From UBA6136 sp041158345 (GTDB lineage: Bacteria > Pseudomonadota > Gammaproteobacteria > Methylococcales > Methylococcaceae), in NCBI GenBank assembly GCA_041158345.1, contig JBEBBO010000159.1, forward strand, positions 1-35,129: DNA of 35,129 nt, given 5' to 3'. This document shows, one piece after another, positions 25,605 to 33,636 of this stretch. The translations under genes were made by a program, and so were the position numbers. Within the stretch, counting starts at the first letter, position 1; each line of letters opens with the position of its first letter. The notes under the pieces are model-generated. The model did no database searches, had not been told where the DNA came from, and was given only the letters and a program-made list of their open reading frames with translations.

Positions 25605-26339
25605 TCAAGTCTCCCAATCGAACCGCGGCAAACCATCAAATGCGGTCCTGAGTCCTTGCGACCAAGCCCGCTGAATTTGACCATAGTACGGCGACTGTAA
25701 ATCCAGCCGAAGCTCCCGATCCGGGAGGAAACGGTCTCGCCGATAGAGCATGAGATCGATCGGGGGACCCACGGTCAGATTGCTGCGCATGGTGGAATCG
25801 AGAGAGACCAGAGCGCAGCGCGCGGCATCCTCGAGAGACATTTCGGGGTGAACCACCCGACTCAAGATCGGCTTTCCGTATTTGGATTCACCGATTTGAA
25901 GAAACGGGGTATCCGGAGGCGGCTTGATGCAATTGCCCTGCGGGTAAATCAGAAAAATCTCCGGGTTTTGTCCCGACATCTGGCCCGCAAGAATAAAGGT
26001 GGCTTCCGGGGAAAAGCCAGAACGTTGTAAAGCATCCCAGTGCTGGCTTTGGATTTCGACACTCATCTGCCCGATGACCTGCGCGGCATCGAAGACCGTC
26101 ATTGAACGCATCACGCTCCGCCCCGGCTCATCGTGCGCCATTGCCTGCTCGATGCGGTGGATCAGCGCCTGGGTCGTCGCGAGACTCCCCGCCGCCAAAA
26201 GCACCAGAATTCGGTCGGTTCCGGCTTGAAAGCGATACATCTTGCCGTAGACACTGGCCTGGTCAATTCCGGCATGCGTCCTCGAATCGGATGCCAGCAC
26301 AAATCCATCCTGGCACTGTATAGCAAGACAATAGGTCAT
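25605..26339 (-). CDS. Anbu proteasome-like peptidase (BPH)
   Basis: The protein is 244 residues from ATG 26339, with GGAGG 5 bases upstream. Removal of Met1 would expose the catalytic N-terminal threonine (M-T-Y-C-L-A-I). The N-terminal Ntn-hydrolase motif continues GFVLASDSRTHAGIDQ, with an active-site Lys candidate in VYGKMYRF. Other family blocks are ILVLLAAGSLATTQAL, GESKYGKPIL and LVSLDSTMRSNLTVGPPIDLMLY. Anbu proteins form a self-compartmentalised ring of unknown substrate and are often encoded with alpha-E, ATP-grasp and transglutaminase-like genes. None of those is next to it here. Confidence 0.92.
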   Translation of the reverse strand: MTYCLAIQCQDGFVLASDSRTHAGIDQASVYGKMYRFQAGTDRILVLLAAGSLATTQALIHRIEQAMAHDEPGRSVMRSMTVFDAAQVIGQMSVEIQSQHWDALQRSGFSPEATFILAGQMSGQNPEIFLIYPQGNCIKPPPDTPFLQIGESKYGKPILSRVVHPEMSLEDAARCALVSLDSTMRSNLTVGPPIDLMLYRRDRFLPDRELRLDLQSPYYGQIQRAWSQGLRTAFDGLPRFDWET

Positions 26340-26416
26340 AGGGGCCTCCATTCCGGGGCCCCTACTCTACAGATCCATCCCGGAATCGTCGATTCGAGTT
26401 AGCACTTCCCAGAAAC

Positions 26417-26446
26417 AAGAAAACCCGCCGAGGGCGGGTTTTCTTT
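26417..26446 (-). terminator. Rho-independent terminator, probably bidirectional
   Basis: GAAAACCCGCC and GGCGGGTTTTC form an 11-bp stem around a 3-base loop at 26419-26443. T-rich sequence follows on both strands. It ends the porin-lipoprotein unit 23 bases after the lipoprotein stop. Confidence 0.9.
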
Positions 26447-26468
26447 ATCGAATCAAGATCGGGAAGCG

Positions 26469-26855
26469 TTACTTCTTTTCCTTGACCTCGACATCCTTCA
26501 GCGCCTTCTTGACTTCATCCGCCGCATCGCCAGCCAGCTTGCCCTTGGCATCCTTCTTGGCATGCTCTAACTCCTTTAGCGCATCGGCTTCTGCCTTGGC
26601 TTTGGTGTCGTTGCCCTGGGAACTTCTAAAGCTCTGCGGGACCGGCGCCTTCTTGTCTTCCTGAATCAGCGCCTTTTCTGCGGCATCAATTTCCTTGATC
26701 GCCTTCTCTTCATTGCCAGAACGTGCATCCTTTTCAGCCTGTTCCAGCGTCTTCTGGATCGGTGTGGCTTCCGGTGCCTTTTTAGCTGCACAGCCAACCG
26801 CCAGCGCACTCAAGAGAACCAAAAGGAGCTGGGTCAATTTCGTTGAGATCTTCAT
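26469..26855 (-). CDS. Small Lys/Ala-rich lipoprotein
   Basis: This 128-residue protein has a type II signal peptide ending in the lipobox LAVGC (Cys at about 22). The mature part is highly charged and helical, rich in Lys, Ala, Glu and Asp, with heptad-like segments (TLEQAEKDARSGNEEKAIKEIDAAEKAL; EADALKELEHAKKDAKGKL). It ends EVKEKK. It resembles no family I can name. It starts 55 bases after the porin stop and precedes a strong terminator, so it is probably the second gene of the sigma-54-driven porin unit. It could link the outer membrane to other envelope parts, but that is inference. Confidence 0.8.
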   Translation of the reverse strand: MKISTKLTQLLLVLLSALAVGCAAKKAPEATPIQKTLEQAEKDARSGNEEKAIKEIDAAEKALIQEDKKAPVPQSFRSSQGNDTKAKAEADALKELEHAKKDAKGKLAGDAADEVKKALKDVEVKEKK

Positions 26856-26910
26856 ATCATTTCTCTCTATGTTCAGTTCGAATCAGGTATCAGTGGCTTC
26901 AGGCAGCGCC

Positions 26911-28281
26911 TTAAAAGACAACGACCATGTCAGTTGAGAAGGTGAACTGGTAGTCCAGCATCTGTCCCTGAGAGTTCATGAACACATTGGAAGTCGCAAA
27001 ATCATAACGTGCGTTCGGACGAACCGTAACCCACTTCAGCGGCTTGTAATTCACACCGGCAGTCAAGCCGTAGTAGCTTGCGCCGCCCAGCTCGTAGGAG
27101 GCCCAATTTGAGCCATTACAGGCGTATGAATAACCTGAGGAGGCATCACCCGGCGTCCGCAGATTGTAAGAGGCGCCGCAGCGGGCCGGACCTGCAATTC
27201 GGAAACCATCTTGGTCCCTAAACCACTCGGCACGGAGACCAACGCCCAGATTGTCCTGAATATCGTAGGTCAAGTACTGATTGATGCCATACCACTGGGT
27301 GTTCTGGTAACCCGTTGGCGTCAACACATCATTTGCAAAACCATGGTCATGCTGAATGACATAATGCAAAGTGTTGTCCAGCCAGTTGCCTTTACCCACG
27401 ATGCTGTAGAGCGCCCAGGTGCTGTTATCGTTACCGCCCGTGGGGCCAGCAGTCGAAGTGATATTCAGCGAGTAATCCTTTTCATCGCTGGTCCAGGTAC
27501 CGCCACCAATGAAATCCCATGCAGTCAGGTTGGTATTAAAGTTACCGTCCCAACCACCAGTTGCGCTTCCCGTAACCGTACCCAGGATCGCCGACCAGTT
27601 ATCGTCAATCGCATAACTTCCAAGGATACCCGTGTGCGTGAAGGGCTCGCCGTATTGCATGGTGTAGGCGTGGGTGTAGAAGAAGTTGTCCGGAGCGGTA
27701 ACCACTTCATAGCCGACCGGGGTATAGAAGTGACCTGCCTTGACGGAAAGACCATTACCTACCGGCAGGTTCATTTCGACGTAGGCCTGCGGAAGCGCAA
27801 GACCATAGAAACGCTGGCTCCAGCTAGTGAGGTGCAAATCGTAGTTACCGCGATTTTCGGGGATGCCTCTTGGGCTAAGCGCAGTCGCGCCATACGCCTG
27901 AGTAAAGATAGCATCGGTACCATACATGACATCAACGCGACCGCCGATATCAAAATCATCGCTGCCCACCGTGATCGCACGCTGAAGGTAGCCATAGAAC
28001 TGATTCATCTGTAGCTCACCTGAACGGTCACCGAAGGTCACCGGACCATTGAACTTGTCGGCCGGCGCATTGGCATTCGCCGTGACACCGAAATCCGTCC
28101 ATCCACCCCAGGTCACACCGTAGTCGGACAGGGGCTGATGGTTCTTGCTACCCAACGCATAGTCCACCAGACCGGTCGTGTCTTCAATGTTTTCGGCCTG
28201 CGCGCCAAGCGGATTGAGTGCAAGAATCAGGGCCGAACTGAGTGCAGCGGTCCTGAAAATGGAACGAGTGCGAAGTCGCAT
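26911..28281 (-). CDS. OmpL-like beta-barrel porin (BBP2 family)
   Basis: This 456-residue protein has a signal peptide (MRLRTRSIFRTAALSSALILALNPLGAQA) and a mature part made of alternating beta strands that ends in aromatic-hydrophobic residues with a terminal Phe (FSTDMVVVF), the usual outer-membrane insertion signal. The block LPQAYVEMNLPVGNGLSVKAGHFYTPVGYE, with TMQYGEPFTHTGILGSY after it, is typical of the beta-barrel porin-2 family. Two cysteines (CGASY..., ...YACNG, about 21 residues apart near residue 370) could form a disulfide in an external loop. GGAGG lies 5 bases before the ATG. A sigma-54 promoter at 28315-28332 suggests induction under nitrogen limitation. The solute is unknown. 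Confidence 0.88.
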   Translation of the reverse strand: MRLRTRSIFRTAALSSALILALNPLGAQAENIEDTTGLVDYALGSKNHQPLSDYGVTWGGWTDFGVTANANAPADKFNGPVTFGDRSGELQMNQFYGYLQRAITVGSDDFDIGGRVDVMYGTDAIFTQAYGATALSPRGIPENRGNYDLHLTSWSQRFYGLALPQAYVEMNLPVGNGLSVKAGHFYTPVGYEVVTAPDNFFYTHAYTMQYGEPFTHTGILGSYAIDDNWSAILGTVTGSATGGWDGNFNTNLTAWDFIGGGTWTSDEKDYSLNITSTAGPTGGNDNSTWALYSIVGKGNWLDNTLHYVIQHDHGFANDVLTPTGYQNTQWYGINQYLTYDIQDNLGVGLRAEWFRDQDGFRIAGPARCGASYNLRTPGDASSGYSYACNGSNWASYELGGASYYGLTAGVNYKPLKWVTVRPNARYDFATSNVFMNSQGQMLDYQFTFSTDMVVVF

Positions 28282-28314
28282 GGGATACCTCCAGTAAATA
28301 TGTCACTTTTATTA

Positions 28315-28332
28315 CTGCAGGAGTTGTGCCAA
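28315..28332 (-). promoter_or_regulatory. Sigma-54 promoter of the porin-lipoprotein unit
   Basis: The minus strand reads TTGGCACAACTCCTGCAG. TGGCAC is a perfect -24 element and CTGCA a near-perfect -12 element. GG (28329-28330) and GC (28317-28318) are 10 bases apart. The start point would lie near 28305, about 24 bases before the porin ATG. Confidence 0.88.
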
Positions 28333-28339
28333 AAGCTAA

Positions 28340-28400
28340 AGTGTTGAAAAATAAGCAACACTGATTGTTGTTTTGCAACAACGCGCACCTAATTTGTGCG
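28340..28400. promoter_or_regulatory. Cluster of palindromes upstream of the porin: candidate activator sites
   Basis: Three inverted repeats lie in a row. They are AGTGTTG-N9-CAACACT (28340-28362), TTGTTG-N5-CAACAA (28365-28381) and CGCAC-N7-GTGCG (28384-28400). The third has the geometry of an NtrC site (GCAC-N7-GTGC) and is centred about 87 bases upstream of the predicted sigma-54 start. A further half-site CGCACCA is at 28415-28421. The region also holds any promoter for recQ on the other strand. Confidence 0.55.
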
Positions 28401-28466
28401 GTTTTGCCAGAAAACGCACCAAGATGTGAACCCATCCGGACCCGCCGGCTCCGTTAGAATGGGGGG

Positions 28467-30266
28467 ATGAATGCCCCACGCCACATCCTTCGCACCATCT
28501 TTGGATTTGAGGATTTTCGGGGCCTCCAAGGGGATGTGGTCGACCATGTCATTCAGGGCGGGGATGCGCTGGTCCTGATGCCTACCGGCGGGGGGAAATC
28601 CCTCTGCTATCAAGTCCCCGCGCTGTGCCGGAGCGGGACAGCTGTTGTCATTTCACCACTGATTGCATTGATGCAGGATCAGGTCGAAGCCCTGCGACAA
28701 CTCGGCGTTCAGGCGGCCTATCTCAATTCCATGCTGGACTTCGAGACCCAGCGCGATGTCGAAAGCGCGCTGAGAAATGGCCGATTGCGGCTCCTTTATG
28801 TCGCGCCGGAACGCCTCAACACGGATCGATTTCTGGCACTTCTCGATGAAGTCACCGTCAGCCTTTTCGCGATTGACGAAGCGCACTGCGTCTCTCAGTG
28901 GGGCCATGACTTTCGAACCGACTATCTCGCACTCTCCCTCTTGCATCAGCGTTATCCCGAAGTGCCCCGCATTGCGCTGACGGCAACGGCCGACGAGCGA
29001 ACTCGTCAGGAAATCACTCTCCGACTGGGGCTTGAAGCGGCGCAAGTTTTTGCGCAGGGCTTTGATCGGCCGAACATTCGTTATGCCATTGCCCCGCGAC
29101 AATCGGCAAAGCCCCAACTGCTGAAATTTTTGAGAACCCACCATCAAGGGGATAGCGGCATTCTTTATTGCTTATCTCGGCGAAAAGTCGAAGACACGGC
29201 CGAGTGGCTCAAGGCAGAGGGATTTCGCGCCCTGCCCTACCATGCTGGACTCAGCGCTGAAATCCGACAACATCATCAACGCCGGTTTGCCGTAGAAGAA
29301 GGTCTCATCATGGTCGCGACAGTGGCTTTCGGCATGGGCATCGACAAACCCAATGTCCGCTTTGTCGCTCATCTGGATCTCCCTCGCAGCATCGAGGCCT
29401 ACTACCAAGAAACGGGGCGTGCGGGGCGCGACGGAGCTCCGGCCAATGCCTTTATGCTGTTCGGCATCCAGGACATTGTCGCCCTTCGGCAGATGCTGGA
29501 TGAGTCCGAGGCCGACGAACATCGGAAGATGCTGGAACGACAGAGACTTGAGGCCATGCTAGGGCTTTGCGAAACCACGCACTGCCGCCGGCAAGTCCTC
29601 CTTCGCTATTTTGGCGAGCAGCCGGAAAAACCTTGCGGAAACTGCGACAACTGTCTCTCCCCTCCGGACAGCTGGGATGCCACCGAAGCGGCCCGTAAGG
29701 CGCTGTCCTGCGTTTACCGAACGGGGCAACGCTTTGGCGTCCAGCACTTGACCGATGTGCTTCTGGGTCGCCCGAACGAGCGGATCCAACGTCTGGGCCA
29801 TGCGCAGCTATCCACTTTTGGTATCGGCAAAGGAATCTCTGAGAAAGGCTGGTTTTCGATCTTTCGTCAGTTAGTGACTTTAGGGTTTCTGGCCGTGGAT
29901 CCAGCCGGTCACGGGGGTCTCACATTGGATCCACGAGCGCGACCTCTGCTCAAAGGCGAGATGCAACTGATGTTGCGAAAGGATGCCGAATCGAGCTTTG
30001 GCGGGTCTACCGTCAAAGGCCGTCCGGAAAGAACCCCTAAAGAGACTCGACTCTTTGAAGACCTCAGAATGCTCCGTCGAGAATTCGCTGAAACCCAGGG
30101 CGTGCCACCCTACGTGATTTTTCAGGACGCGGTACTGGATGAGATGATTCGGATGCAGCCGCGCAACCTTTCAGAGTTTGCTGCGCTATCAGGCGTTGGA
30201 CAGAAGAAGCTGGAACGCTACGGTGAGGCCTTTTTGAACATTCTGAGAGCCAAAGACATCAGCTGA
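28467..30266 (+). CDS. recQ: ATP-dependent DNA helicase RecQ
   Basis: This 599-residue 3'-5' helicase has the full RecQ layout. Walker A is PTGGGKSLCYQ (about 39-49), motif II is DEAHCVSQWGHDFR (about 138), motifs IV-VI are YCLSRRKVEDTAEWL, VATVAFGMGIDKPNVRFVAHLDLPRS and QETGRAGRDG, the four zinc cysteines are in CETTHC...CGNCDNC, and a winged-helix and a C-terminal HRDC domain (about 520-595) follow. It acts in recombination and stalled-fork repair. Its 3' end overlaps the convergent yqiB-like gene by 8 bases. Confidence 0.98.
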   Translation: MNAPRHILRTIFGFEDFRGLQGDVVDHVIQGGDALVLMPTGGGKSLCYQVPALCRSGTAVVISPLIALMQDQVEALRQLGVQAAYLNSMLDFETQRDVESALRNGRLRLLYVAPERLNTDRFLALLDEVTVSLFAIDEAHCVSQWGHDFRTDYLALSLLHQRYPEVPRIALTATADERTRQEITLRLGLEAAQVFAQGFDRPNIRYAIAPRQSAKPQLLKFLRTHHQGDSGILYCLSRRKVEDTAEWLKAEGFRALPYHAGLSAEIRQHHQRRFAVEEGLIMVATVAFGMGIDKPNVRFVAHLDLPRSIEAYYQETGRAGRDGAPANAFMLFGIQDIVALRQMLDESEADEHRKMLERQRLEAMLGLCETTHCRRQVLLRYFGEQPEKPCGNCDNCLSPPDSWDATEAARKALSCVYRTGQRFGVQHLTDVLLGRPNERIQRLGHAQLSTFGIGKGISEKGWFSIFRQLVTLGFLAVDPAGHGGLTLDPRARPLLKGEMQLMLRKDAESSFGGSTVKGRPERTPKETRLFEDLRMLRREFAETQGVPPYVIFQDAVLDEMIRMQPRNLSEFAALSGVGQKKLERYGEAFLNILRAKDIS

Positions 30267-30690
30267 CGCAGTACTCCGCTTCAAGACAATGGTCCAACCA
30301 TCGTGAGAGGAAGTAATTCAAGGTCCATTTGTAATCCAGAACGTGGCCCGGAGCCGGCTCCTTGCCGAGTGCGTCATGAAGATCCGGGCGCTCCCGATCA
30401 CTCAACATTTCGACCGTTTTGGCATCCAAACTCACCCGAAGCCGGACCTGCGGCTCCTCAAGGACCTGAAACGGTCCCTCAAAATCGTGGGTCACCTCAA
30501 GGACCAGCGTAAAGGGTGATCGTTCCAGAAGCCTGAATCTCAAGGCCGGCTTTCCTGGGATCTGCGGGACCGCAGTGACCATCGTGGCCATTGCCTCCAG
30601 TTGAGGAACCAAGCGATTCAGACGTTGATAATTGGCTTCACACACACGATGCAGCCAAAGCGATTTTTCTACCGGGGTAAAGGAGGGCAT
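30259..30690 (-). CDS. yqiB: DUF1249 protein (YqiB-like)
   Basis: This 143-residue cytoplasmic protein matches the DUF1249 family in length and blocks: VCEANYQRLNRLVPQ near residue 16, LRFRLLERSPFTLVLEVTHDF around 48-68, PQVRLRVSLDAKTVEML, and DYKWTLNYFLSRWLDHCL near the C-terminus. The family is found largely in gammaproteobacteria and has no established function. It starts 9 bases after the queD stop and overlaps the 3' end of recQ by 8 bases. Confidence 0.85.
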   Translation of the reverse strand: MPSFTPVEKSLWLHRVCEANYQRLNRLVPQLEAMATMVTAVPQIPGKPALRFRLLERSPFTLVLEVTHDFEGPFQVLEEPQVRLRVSLDAKTVEMLSDRERPDLHDALGKEPAPGHVLDYKWTLNYFLSRWLDHCLEAEYCVS

Positions 30691-30699
30691 CGAACGAGC

Positions 30700-31107
30700 T
30701 CAACGGTCCTCGACATAGGTCGCCGATGCACTGGCTGTCTCCCACAAAGTCACACGCGTGACGTTCAGCCCTTCTTTCTGTATCGCCTCGTAGATCAAGC
30801 GCGCCAAAAATTCGGCGGTAGGATGTTCATCCACCAAAAGAAATCGCTCTTTCGCTTCCGTCAAGGCGGGAACCAAAGGGTCCTGCCGATGGATCAGAAA
30901 ATTGTGATCCAGGGTTTCGTCAATGAATCTTTGTGCCGCCTTGGTGACCTCGGAGAAGTCACACACCATTCCCTGGTCGTCCAGCGCTTCGGCAACAATC
31001 GTGATGGCTGCCTTCACACTGTGGCCATGCAAATGCTTACATTTTCCAGGGTGGCCCATCAGGCGGTGGCCGTAGCAGAAATAAATATCCTTAGTGATGG
31101 AATACAT
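30700..31107 (-). CDS. queD: 6-carboxy-5,6,7,8-tetrahydropterin synthase QueD
   Basis: The product is 135 residues from ATG 31107; the frame extends a further 8 codons to a TTG that is less likely. Zinc ligands are His14 (YGHRL), His27 and His29 (LHGHS), with the catalytic cysteine at Cys23 (GKCKHLHGH). DFSEVTKAAQRFIDETLDHNFL and the C-terminal WETASASATY, with the conserved Glu, complete the fold. QueD converts dihydroneopterin triphosphate to carboxytetrahydropterin, the second step towards preQ0 and queuosine. It lies between a PilZ-like gene and yqiB. tgt, for the same pathway, is at 11921. Confidence 0.92.
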   Translation of the reverse strand: MYSITKDIYFCYGHRLMGHPGKCKHLHGHSVKAAITIVAEALDDQGMVCDFSEVTKAAQRFIDETLDHNFLIHRQDPLVPALTEAKERFLLVDEHPTAEFLARLIYEAIQKEGLNVTRVTLWETASASATYVEDR

Positions 31108-31127
31108 GGTCCGTTTCCGTGCGATCC

Positions 31128-31424
31128 TCAAAGGGTGAGGATTCCCTTGATCTGTCCTGTAATTTCATGGCGTCCTCCCATGATAGTCTGGCAAGCGCTC
31201 ACCTCAACCAACACCATCAATGGCGGAAATAGGCCTTTGACGGCCTCCAGACGAACCTCGGCAGCATCCCCTGCCGAAAGCCCATGGTCACCTTGGAACC
31301 GGATCGAGCGGGCGCTCCAGCCGATCCCATCCCCACTGACAAAGCCTTCATCCGCCGCACGGCGATAGGTCAAAGCGCAGCAGAGTGGGTTCTCCTCGGG
31401 ATCCGTTTTTTCCTTGGGCAGCAT
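31128..31424 (-). CDS. Small PilZ-like domain protein, uncertain
   Basis: The protein is 98 residues from ATG 31424, with AGGA 7 bases upstream. The centre, GWSARSIRFQGDHGLSAGDAAEVRLEA, resembles the second half of a PilZ domain (D/N-x-S-x-x-G then a strand and L-x-x-G-x-x-V). The canonical RxxxR is missing and the (D/N)xSxxG is replaced by W-S-A-R-S. Cyclic di-GMP binding is therefore doubtful. It is the first gene of a minus-strand unit PilZ-like-queD-yqiB, with 20- and 9-base gaps. The family assignment is tentative. Confidence 0.6.
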   Translation of the reverse strand: MLPKEKTDPEENPLCCALTYRRAADEGFVSGDGIGWSARSIRFQGDHGLSAGDAAEVRLEAVKGLFPPLMVLVEVSACQTIMGGRHEITGQIKGILTL

Positions 31425-31582
31425 GGGCGGTTCCTGTTTTCTCTCTACACATTGTAAAACAGTCCACCCTCGGACTCTCCAAGGCAGGCACATGTTCCTG
31501 TGCTATCTTTCACGGCGTCGTGCCGACCCCGTGAAAATCAGGACCTGGATCGGCCCCTCCTATTTAGCCAGTCGAAGCAATC

Positions 31583-32596
31583 ATGAGCGCAAAACAACAT
31601 GTCCTCACCGGTATCACTACAACCGGAACCCCGCACCTTGGAAACTACGTTGGCGCCATTCGGCCTGCCATTGAAGCCAGTCACAGGGCCGATGTCCTGC
31701 CGTTTTATTTTCTGGCTGACTATCACGCCCTCATTAAATGCCAAGAGCCGGAGCGCGTCCGCCAATCCACGCTGGAAATTGCTGCAACATGGCTTGCTTT
31801 AGGACTGGATACCGACAACGCGGTGTTCTACCGCCAATCCGATGTGCCTGAAATCGCGGAACTGGCCTGGATGCTCAATTGCGTCACGGCCAAAGGACTC
31901 ATGAATCGGGCGCACGCCTACAAAGCCTCTGTTCAAGCGAATCAGGATGCAGGCGAGGCCGATCCGGACAAAGGCGTCACGATGGGGCTCTTCAACTATC
32001 CCATTCTCATGGCCGCCGACATTCTGATTTTCAACGCCCACAAAGTTCCGGTCGGCAAGGATCAGATCCAGCATATTGAGATGGCTCGGGATATTGCCGG
32101 ACGCTTCAACCACATTTACGGGGAACATTTCAGCATTCCCGAAGCGGTGGTGAGTGAGGACACTGCGACTTTGCTGGGTCTCGATGGTCGCAAGATGAGT
32201 AAGAGCTACGACAATACCATTCCGCTCTTCATGGCCGAAAAACCGTTCCGGAAACTCATCAACAAAATCAAAACAAACTCTCTGGAGCCTGGCGAGCCGA
32301 AGGATCATGAGACCTGCACACTCTTTAGCATCTACAAAGCGTTTGCAACGCCTGATGAAGTTCAGGCCATCAAGGCCCGTTATGCCGAGGGCATCGGCTG
32401 GGGTGAAATGAAGGGTGTCCTATTCGAGTATCTAAATGACCACCTAAAGGACGCGCGAGACCGATACGACGCGCTGATGGAATCGCCCGACCAGATCGAG
32501 GAAACGCTCCAAAAGGGCGCGGAAAAGGCCCGAGCGCTCTCACGCCCCCTGATGGCGAAGATCCGCCATAGCGTTGGCATCCGCCCTCTGGGTTAA
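31583..32596 (+). CDS. trpS: Tryptophan-tRNA ligase
   Basis: This 337-residue class I aminoacyl-tRNA synthetase has the HIGH-like signature TGTPHLGNYVGA (residues 14-25), KMSKSYDN at 204-211, and the tryptophan-specific blocks NYPILMAADILIF and PVGKDQIQHIEMARDIA. The length is usual for the bacterial enzyme. It is followed at 7 bases by the flavoprotein gene on the same strand. The region upstream (31425-31582) holds no further gene. Confidence 0.98.
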   Translation: MSAKQHVLTGITTTGTPHLGNYVGAIRPAIEASHRADVLPFYFLADYHALIKCQEPERVRQSTLEIAATWLALGLDTDNAVFYRQSDVPEIAELAWMLNCVTAKGLMNRAHAYKASVQANQDAGEADPDKGVTMGLFNYPILMAADILIFNAHKVPVGKDQIQHIEMARDIAGRFNHIYGEHFSIPEAVVSEDTATLLGLDGRKMSKSYDNTIPLFMAEKPFRKLINKIKTNSLEPGEPKDHETCTLFSIYKAFATPDEVQAIKARYAEGIGWGEMKGVLFEYLNDHLKDARDRYDALMESPDQIEETLQKGAEKARALSRPLMAKIRHSVGIRPLG

Positions 32597-32603
32597 GTTA
32601 AGT

Positions 32604-33623
32604 ATGGAGACGCTGATTATCGGTTCGGGGCTCGGTGGCATCACCCTGGCAGAAGAACTGCGTAAATTGATGCCCGATCGGGCCATCCGCGTTCTGACTC
32701 AGGAGACCCATGGCTATTACGCTCGCCCGATGCTCTCTCATGGATTCACCCGTGACGACATCGAAGAAAAAATCATCCTGAAATCGTTTGATACGCTCAG
32801 GGCAATCGGTATCGAAGTGAATGCCGGATGCACCGTGAGTAGCATTGATCCAGATCAAGGCCAGATTCATGTGCTGGACCAAGGCCAGGAAAAAACGCTT
32901 TCCTATGATCAGCTGATTCTTGCAACCGGCTCCGAAGCCTTCATGCCGCCGCCCTTCCTGCCCGCTGCCCCAAAGCTCCGGTTCGTCAACAGTCTCGATG
33001 ATCTCATTGGGCTTCGACGCCTGAGAGAAAAGGCCGTGGCCGAAGGCCAGAGGCCCGCTTGGGCCATCATTGGCGGCGGCCTGATCGGTTGCGAGGTTGC
33101 ATCCGACATGGCACGCGCCGGCGATGCGGTGACCCTTATCCATGCCCTTCCCCAGCTGATGGAACGCCAACTGGAAGATGAGGATGCTGAGCGCCTTGCA
33201 CAGGTATTGAGCGAGCAAGGGATCGAATTGCGACTGAATGAGACCGTCAAGACGATCGAAGGCCATGAGGGGACCTTTGAAGTTGGCATCCAGAATGAGG
33301 CGCTTGGCCCCTTCACTGGCGTTGTCCTTGCCACGGGATTCAAGCCACGAACTGTGTTGGCCCAGCAAGCAGGGCTCAAAACCAACCGAGGCATCTGTGT
33401 CGACTCATGGTTGCAAACCTCAGACCCTCGCATTTTCGCTATTGGCGATGCCGTCGAGTGTCAGGATGGCCAGATCTACGCCTATGTTCTTCCGGTTCGG
33501 CAGCAGGCCTCGTGGCTCGCTCGTTTCATGGCAGGACAAGAAACCACGCCCTGGACGCCACCCGACTTCAAACCCAGAGCCAAAGTCCACGGCTTTACTG
33601 CTACGCTCCCCTATAAAAGCTAA
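32604..33623 (+). CDS. NAD(P)H:rubredoxin reductase-like flavoprotein
   Basis: The product is 339 residues from ATG 32604. An in-frame upstream ATG at 32574 would overlap trpS. The protein is a pyridine nucleotide-disulfide oxidoreductase without the redox-active disulfide. It has an FAD dinucleotide-binding GSGLGG (residues 7-12), LILATGSEAF, an NAD-binding IIGGGLIGCEVA (155-166), VVLATGFKP, and FAIGDAVE, the second FAD motif. The HGYYARPMLSHG segment is typical of rubredoxin reductases. The family passes electrons from NAD(P)H to rubredoxin, used in oxygen defence or alkane hydroxylation. No rubredoxin gene is in the window. Confidence 0.88.
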   Translation: METLIIGSGLGGITLAEELRKLMPDRAIRVLTQETHGYYARPMLSHGFTRDDIEEKIILKSFDTLRAIGIEVNAGCTVSSIDPDQGQIHVLDQGQEKTLSYDQLILATGSEAFMPPPFLPAAPKLRFVNSLDDLIGLRRLREKAVAEGQRPAWAIIGGGLIGCEVASDMARAGDAVTLIHALPQLMERQLEDEDAERLAQVLSEQGIELRLNETVKTIEGHEGTFEVGIQNEALGPFTGVVLATGFKPRTVLAQQAGLKTNRGICVDSWLQTSDPRIFAIGDAVECQDGQIYAYVLPVRQQASWLARFMAGQETTPWTPPDFKPRAKVHGFTATLPYKS

Positions 33624-33636
33624 ACCATACCCTTCA

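Noticed and set aside
33238..33636. 133-codon upstream extension of the lipoprotein frame
   Set aside because: Overlaps the flavoprotein gene in another frame and would bury the lipobox; the signal peptide starts at 33637.
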